Source of the DNA: Polyangium fumosum
GTDB taxonomy: Bacteria > Myxococcota_A > Polyangia > Polyangiales > Polyangiaceae
NCBI RefSeq assembly: GCF_005144585.1
Contig: NZ_SSMQ01000015.1
Coordinates: 1 to 64,000, forward strand
Direction: 5' to 3'
Length of the DNA: 64,000 bases
The position numbers and the translations under genes are program-made. Shown here piece after piece: positions 60,440 through 64,000 of the stretch; within the stretch, counting starts at the first letter, position 1, and the number at the start of each line of letters is the position of its first letter. The notes beneath the pieces were generated by a model. It did no database searches. It saw only the letters and a program-made list of their open reading frames with translations, and was not told the origin of the DNA.

Positions 60440-62095
60440 GTGCAGAGCGTCGAGACAGCGGCGACGGGGACGAAAGCCCCCGAAGGAGCACCTCCGAGGG
60501 CAGGAGGCGCGCGATCGGCGGCGCTCGTCACGGCGGGCATCGTGCTGTCACGGCTCGTGGGGCTCGTGCGGCAGCGCGTCATGGCCCACTACTTCGGGAC
60601 ATCGGCTTGGGCGGACATGATCGCCGCGGCGTTCCGCGTCGGGAACATCACGCAGAACCTGATGGGCGAAGGGACGTTGTCGGCGACGTTCATCCCGCTC
60701 TACGCGCGGCTGCGCGGCGAAGGCAAGAGCGAGGAGGCGGCGCGGTTCGCGCGGTCGGCGCTCGGGCTTTTGCTCGTGGTGGTGGTGGCGGCGTCGGCGC
60801 TCGGCGTCTTGTTCGCGCCTTGGCTGTCGTGGCTCGTGGCGGCGGGGTTCGACGAGGAGAAGCTCGCGGGGACGGCGACGATCGTGCGCATCGTCTTCCC
60901 GATGACGGGCCTGCTCGTGTTGTCGGCGTGGGGGCTCGGGGTGCTGAACGCGCACCGGCGCTTCTTCTTGCCGTACGCGGCGCCGGTGGTGTGGAGCCTC
61001 GCGCAGATCGCGGCGCTCGTCGTCGCGGGGACGTTCCTCGGGCAGCGGGGCGGCGCGCTCGCGACGGCGCTCGCGTGGGGCGCGTTCGCGGGGGCGTTCT
61101 TGCAGGTCGTGGTGCTCTTGCCGGCGGCAACGCGAGCGCTGCGGGGGCTTGGGGGCGCAGCTCCGCTTGCCGGAGCGAAGCCCCCAAACGTCGACCACAG
61201 CATTGCGCCGCGCTTCGACGCGAAGGATCCACACGTGCGGGAGGCGGCGGCGCGGCTGCCCGGCGCGCTCGTGGGTCGGGGGATCATCCAGATTTCGGGC
61301 CTCGTGGACACGTTGCTCGTGAGCTTTCTGGGCACGGGCGCGAACGCGACGTTCGGCTACGCGCAGACGATCTATCTGCTGCCGATGAGCGTGCTCGGGA
61401 CGGGCGAGGCGGCAGCGGCGCTGCCCGAGCTGTCCCGCGACACGGCGGAGGCGGACGTGGCGAAGCGGAACGCGGCCGTGCGCGCGCGGCTCGGCGCGTC
61501 GCTCGCGCGCATCGCCGTGCTGACGGTGCCCGCGACGCTCGTGTTCGTGCTGCTCGGCGGGGACCTCGTGGCGCTGCTGCTCCAGACAGGGACGTTCGAT
61601 CAGGCGGCAACCGCGCGGGTCAAGCCGTTGCTCGCGGCGTACGGGTTCGCGCTGCTCGGGAACGCAGCGGGGCGCGTGCTGACGACGACGGCGTATGCGC
61701 TCGGCGATACACGGACGCCGGCGCGGTTCGCGGTGCTGCGGGTCGTCGTGAGCACGGCGCTCGCGCTCGTGTTGATGCGGCCGCTCGGCGTGCTCGGCGT
61801 GGTGCTCGGCGCGGTGATCGCGGGCTGGGTGGAGACGTGCGCGATGGGGATCCGGCTGTCCCAGGCAATCGGAGGGCTCGGGCTGGAAGCGATTCGCGGC
61901 GGGCGGATCGCGCTGCTCGGTGGGCTCTCCGTGGGCGCAGGTGTCCTCGTGCGCTCGGTTCTGCCCGCGTCGCTCGAGGGGACGGCGATCGGCGCGATGC
62001 TCTCGCTCGGGACGTTCGGAGCCGCGTTCGTGGTGCTCTGCCCGCTGCTCGGGCTCTTCGATGTGCGCTCGCTGCTGCGACGAGCGCGGCGCTGA
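60440..62095 (+). CDS. murJ: Lipid II flippase MurJ
   Basis: A 551-residue polytopic membrane protein of the MOP/MVF family that flips lipid II across the inner membrane for cell-wall synthesis. About 13-14 hydrophobic segments are visible. Motifs: GIVLSRLVGLVRQRVMAHYFGTS at the start and FIPLYARLRGEGKSEEA, characteristic of MurJ, then GRGIIQISGLVDTLLVSFLG and the helix-8 region LYLLPMSVLGTGEAAAALPELS. The start is GTG 60440. It is divergent from the metalloprotease gene and is followed by a phosphatase gene after 20 bp on the same strand. Confidence 0.94.
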   Translation: MQSVETAATGTKAPEGAPPRAGGARSAALVTAGIVLSRLVGLVRQRVMAHYFGTSAWADMIAAAFRVGNITQNLMGEGTLSATFIPLYARLRGEGKSEEAARFARSALGLLLVVVVAASALGVLFAPWLSWLVAAGFDEEKLAGTATIVRIVFPMTGLLVLSAWGLGVLNAHRRFFLPYAAPVVWSLAQIAALVVAGTFLGQRGGALATALAWGAFAGAFLQVVVLLPAATRALRGLGGAAPLAGAKPPNVDHSIAPRFDAKDPHVREAAARLPGALVGRGIIQISGLVDTLLVSFLGTGANATFGYAQTIYLLPMSVLGTGEAAAALPELSRDTAEADVAKRNAAVRARLGASLARIAVLTVPATLVFVLLGGDLVALLLQTGTFDQAATARVKPLLAAYGFALLGNAAGRVLTTTAYALGDTRTPARFAVLRVVVSTALALVLMRPLGVLGVVLGAVIAGWVETCAMGIRLSQAIGGLGLEAIRGGRIALLGGLSVGAGVLVRSVLPASLEGTAIGAMLSLGTFGAAFVVLCPLLGLFDVRSLLRRARR

Positions 62096-62115
62096 CGCCG
62101 GGGCGTCGAAACGCG

Positions 62116-62718
62116 ATGGCGGCGCGGCGCCGATCGCTGCAAGAACGCAGGGTGACGCCCGGCAAGATCCTGCACCCCGCGCTCCTCCATCCCTACCGCG
62201 CCGCGTTTTACGTGTTCCTCGCCGCGCGTCGCACCCTGGTGGGGCTGTCGCCGGATCGAGGCTGGCGGACGTGGATCACGCCAGAAATCATGATCGGCGG
62301 CTTTCTCATGCCGAGCGACATCGCCGAGCTCGAACGGCAAGGCGTGCGCGCCGTGGTGAACGCGACGAGCGAGCTCGTGGAGCCGCTCGGCACGTTGCGC
62401 GCCGCAGGCATGGCCTACCTGCAGATCCCCTGCTGGGACATGCAGGTGCCGAGCCTCGAAGACGCCGACCGCGCGCTCACGTTCCTCGCCGAGCACATCC
62501 AAGCCGGGCACCGGGTCTACGTGCACTGCGCGAGCGGCGTCGGCCGGAGCGTGGCGCTCGCCGTGTGTTACCTGGCGCTGCACGAGGGCATGAGCGTCGA
62601 GGAGGCGATCGCATGGATCCGCGCGCGGAGGCGGGTGGCGATGCGTGAAGGGCAACTTCGCTTCGTAAACGACTACGTATCGACACGCGGGCGCCGAGGG
62701 AGCGCGGAGAAGACGTAG
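62116..62718 (+). CDS. Dual-specificity protein phosphatase-like
   Basis: A 200-residue protein of the cysteine-dependent phosphatase superfamily. The P-loop HCASGVGRS (Cx5R) is intact, with the general-acid Asp in the CWDMQVPSLED loop upstream. The opening (AAFYVFLAARRTLVGLSPD) is a hydrophobic N-terminal helix. Targets could be Ser/Thr/Tyr phosphates or lipid phosphates. I chose ATG 62116, 20 bp after murJ; the longer frame is the shadow of murJ. Co-transcription with murJ is likely from the spacing, but a functional link is only inferred. Confidence 0.87.
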   Translation: MAARRRSLQERRVTPGKILHPALLHPYRAAFYVFLAARRTLVGLSPDRGWRTWITPEIMIGGFLMPSDIAELERQGVRAVVNATSELVEPLGTLRAAGMAYLQIPCWDMQVPSLEDADRALTFLAEHIQAGHRVYVHCASGVGRSVALAVCYLALHEGMSVEEAIAWIRARRRVAMREGQLRFVNDYVSTRGRRGSAEKT

Positions 62719-62844
62719 TCCGAGGAACGCGTAGACCAAGGAACAAGGAGATCACGGGCGCGGCGCGCGCAAAGCACGCCGCGGTGGCACGGCCCTTCCA
62801 ATCGAGGTCCGAAGGAGGCGCGAGCGCCCCCACCTGGAGACCCC

Positions 62845-63267
62845 ATGAGAACGATCGCGCCCGCCGGCCGCGGGGACGTGCACACGCTGCTCATCGTGCT
62901 CCCGCTCGTCTTCTTCGCGATCTCCCTCAGCTTCGACGTCGTCGCGATGCTCTCAGGCGCGCACGTCTGGGGCGTCGCGGCCGCCATGAACCTCGCAGCA
63001 GGGCTCGTGAGCGGCTCCCTGTCGTCCGTCTATTTCGCGCGAGAGCACGACCAGTACCGGCCAGGCTCCCGGGCCCGCGACCTGAGCTTCTTGTTCCTGT
63101 GGCTCTCGATCTGCGCGCTCCTCCCGTTCGCCGTGAGCCTCGTCCTGCGCGTCGTGCATCCCGAAGGCGTGACGCCGTCGGCAAGCGTCGCACTCTCGAT
63201 CATGGCGCTCGGCGTCGCGACACTGGCAGGGTGGCTCGGCGACGAAGCAGCCCGGGAGCGGGTGTAG
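62845..63267 (+). CDS. Small integral membrane protein (DUF2231-like)
   Basis: A 140-residue protein with four predicted transmembrane helices. The first begins VHTLLIVLPLVFFAISLSFDVVAML and the second is in WGVAAAMNLAAGLVSGSL; these and the His/Asp pattern resemble DUF2231-type membrane proteins, some with heme ligands. No signal peptide or soluble domain. An upstream CCACCTGGAGACCCC gives weak SD support. Function is unknown. It is followed by a dispersed repeat copy. Confidence 0.7.
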   Translation: MRTIAPAGRGDVHTLLIVLPLVFFAISLSFDVVAMLSGAHVWGVAAAMNLAAGLVSGSLSSVYFAREHDQYRPGSRARDLSFLFLWLSICALLPFAVSLVLRVVHPEGVTPSASVALSIMALGVATLAGWLGDEAARERV

Positions 63268-63292
63268 GAGAGGTGGAGCTCCACGGCGTCTC

Positions 63293-63584
63293 GCCGGGGT
63301 TTCACCCCGGGCCCGACCAGGGGTTGTCCACCCCTGGACCCGGACCAGCGCCAGCGCTGGACCTTAGGTGGAAGAACTGCGCTCCGCGCAGTTCTTCCAA
63401 CAGCCAGGGGAGATGCCCATCGCAACGTCGGCGCTGCGGTCTCGATGGGCAAGCACGTCGCCGGTCTTGACCCGGCCTGTGCGATGAACTGCGCATCGCG
63501 CAGTTCATCGTCCTGGGTCCAGCGCCTCGCTGGTCCGGGTCCAGGGGCGGACAGCCCCTGGTGGGGCCTGGGGCAACGCCCCAG
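63293..63584 (+). repeat. Dispersed ~303-bp multi-hairpin repeat, copy 7
   Basis: A complete copy, slightly short (about 292 bp). Stems: CCGGGGT/ACCCCGG, GGGGT/ACCCC, CCAGCGC.../GCGCTGG, GAAGAACTGCGC/GCGCAGTTCTTC, a diverged centre with GCCCATCG/CGATGGGC, GATGAACTGCGC/GCGCAGTTCATC, CCAGCG/CGCTGG, CCAGGGGC/GCCCCTGG and a final GGGGC/GCCCC. It lies between two plus-strand genes. Confidence 0.9.
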
Positions 63585-63685
63585 CTCCACGCCCCCAGCC
63601 AAAAACCACGAGACTTGGCCCATCGACGCGAGGTCTGGCATGCGTCGCTTCGATGCAAGACGATCGCCCTGGCTCGAACCGGCCC

Positions 63686-64000
63686 ATGCGCCTCGGGCTT
63701 CCGCTCCTTTGCGTGCTTGCGCTTGTGCCCCTCGGCTGCAAGGGCGGCAATGCTCCTGCGCTTGCGAAGGGCGAGCCGACGGAGGAGCCTCCGCCCGAGG
63801 TGCCTTCGCCGCCGGCCGATGGGCCGAAGCTCATCGTCTTGCAGAGCGGCACCGTGGTGTATGACCGGCCCTCGACGAAGGGGCGTCCGCTCGGGGAGCT
63901 TGGCGCGGGGGCTGCCGTCGCGCGCTCCTCGGAGCCGTTTGCGCGAAAGGAATGCCCAGGCGGCTGGTACGTCGTGCGGCCGCGTGGCTTCGTGTGCGCG
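63686..64000 (+). CDS. SH3-like domain lipoprotein, start only (cut by window end)
   Basis: Read directly from the DNA, an open frame starts at ATG 63686 and runs off the window (105 codons here). The signal is MRLGLPLLCVLALVPLGC (lipobox LGC at about 16-18), followed by an Ala/Pro/Glu-rich linker. From PKLIVLQSGTVVYDRPSTKGRPLGELGAGAAVARSSEP a bacterial SH3-like domain begins. Myxobacterial proteins that start this way often carry an L,D-transpeptidase (YkuD) domain further on, but that part is outside the window, so the call stays open. Confidence 0.7.
   Translation, partial: MRLGLPLLCVLALVPLGCKGGNAPALAKGEPTEEPPPEVPSPPADGPKLIVLQSGTVVYDRPSTKGRPLGELGAGAAVARSSEPFARKECPGGWYVVRPRGFVCA

Noticed and set aside
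1-64000. tRNA or rRNA genes
   Set aside because: I looked for TTCGA-type T-loops with CCA ends and rRNA-like conserved blocks; the few GTTCGA matches lie within clear coding regions.

Overview
The window is very GC-rich bacterial chromosome and reads like a Polyangiales-type myxobacterium (Sorangium/Polyangium relatives). The evidence is the GC-saturated third codon positions, several Hanks-type Ser/Thr kinases with extra domains, many lipoproteins with Gly/Ser-rich spacers after the lipobox, and a cyanophycin operon. This assignment is inference; no rRNA or tRNA gene was found to anchor it.

Layout. 1-6964: a roadblock-like protein, proS, and a tightly packed cyanophycin operon (cphB-cphA-isoaspartyl peptidase). 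7126-11889: a four-ORF translationally coupled block (a lipoprotein split by an apparent frameshift, a secreted multidomain protein with a nuclease-like tip, and a coupled downstream gene) that looks like a polymorphic toxin/immunity locus, followed by a 21-bp tandem repeat. 12188-16689: two ferritin-like exported proteins (one fused to a barrel-like domain), a vWA lipoprotein and a small Cys-rich lipoprotein. 16691-22262: MFS transporter, PYROXD2-like oxidoreductase, alpha/beta hydrolase and PP2C phosphatase. 22364-29245: a MITE-like inverted repeat, a 1386-residue kinase/ATPase/TPR protein coupled to a lipoprotein, and a second kinase. 29246-34838: an AT-rich regulatory region and a 1640-residue protein with two metallophosphoesterase domains, WD40 repeats and a Roc-like GTPase. 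34839-38754: beta-helix lipoprotein, cytochrome P450, class D beta-lactamase. 38860-41948: thiO-thiS-thiG-thiE plus a coupled DUF1857-like gene. 41952-51226: MBL hydrolase, VOC protein, kinase, Cys-rich lipoprotein, methyltransferase, molybdopterin oxidoreductase and an unknown. 51304-54779: a lower-GC three-gene cassette (DNA methyltransferase, DUF262 protein, HEPN-like nuclease) that looks like an acquired defence system. 55186-64000: transketolase, glutamine-amidotransferase-like protein, metalloprotease, MurJ, dual-specificity phosphatase, a small membrane protein and the start of an SH3-like lipoprotein.

The best candidates for undescribed biology are: (1) the MPE-WD40-Roc-MPE giant protein behind an AT-rich region with two operator-like dyads; (2) the MTase-DUF262-HEPN cassette; (3) the toxin/immunity-like locus; and (4) a family of about 303-bp, multi-hairpin dispersed repeats (six complete, one cut by the window edge) whose stems carry compensatory base changes between copies, which suggests selection on folded structure.
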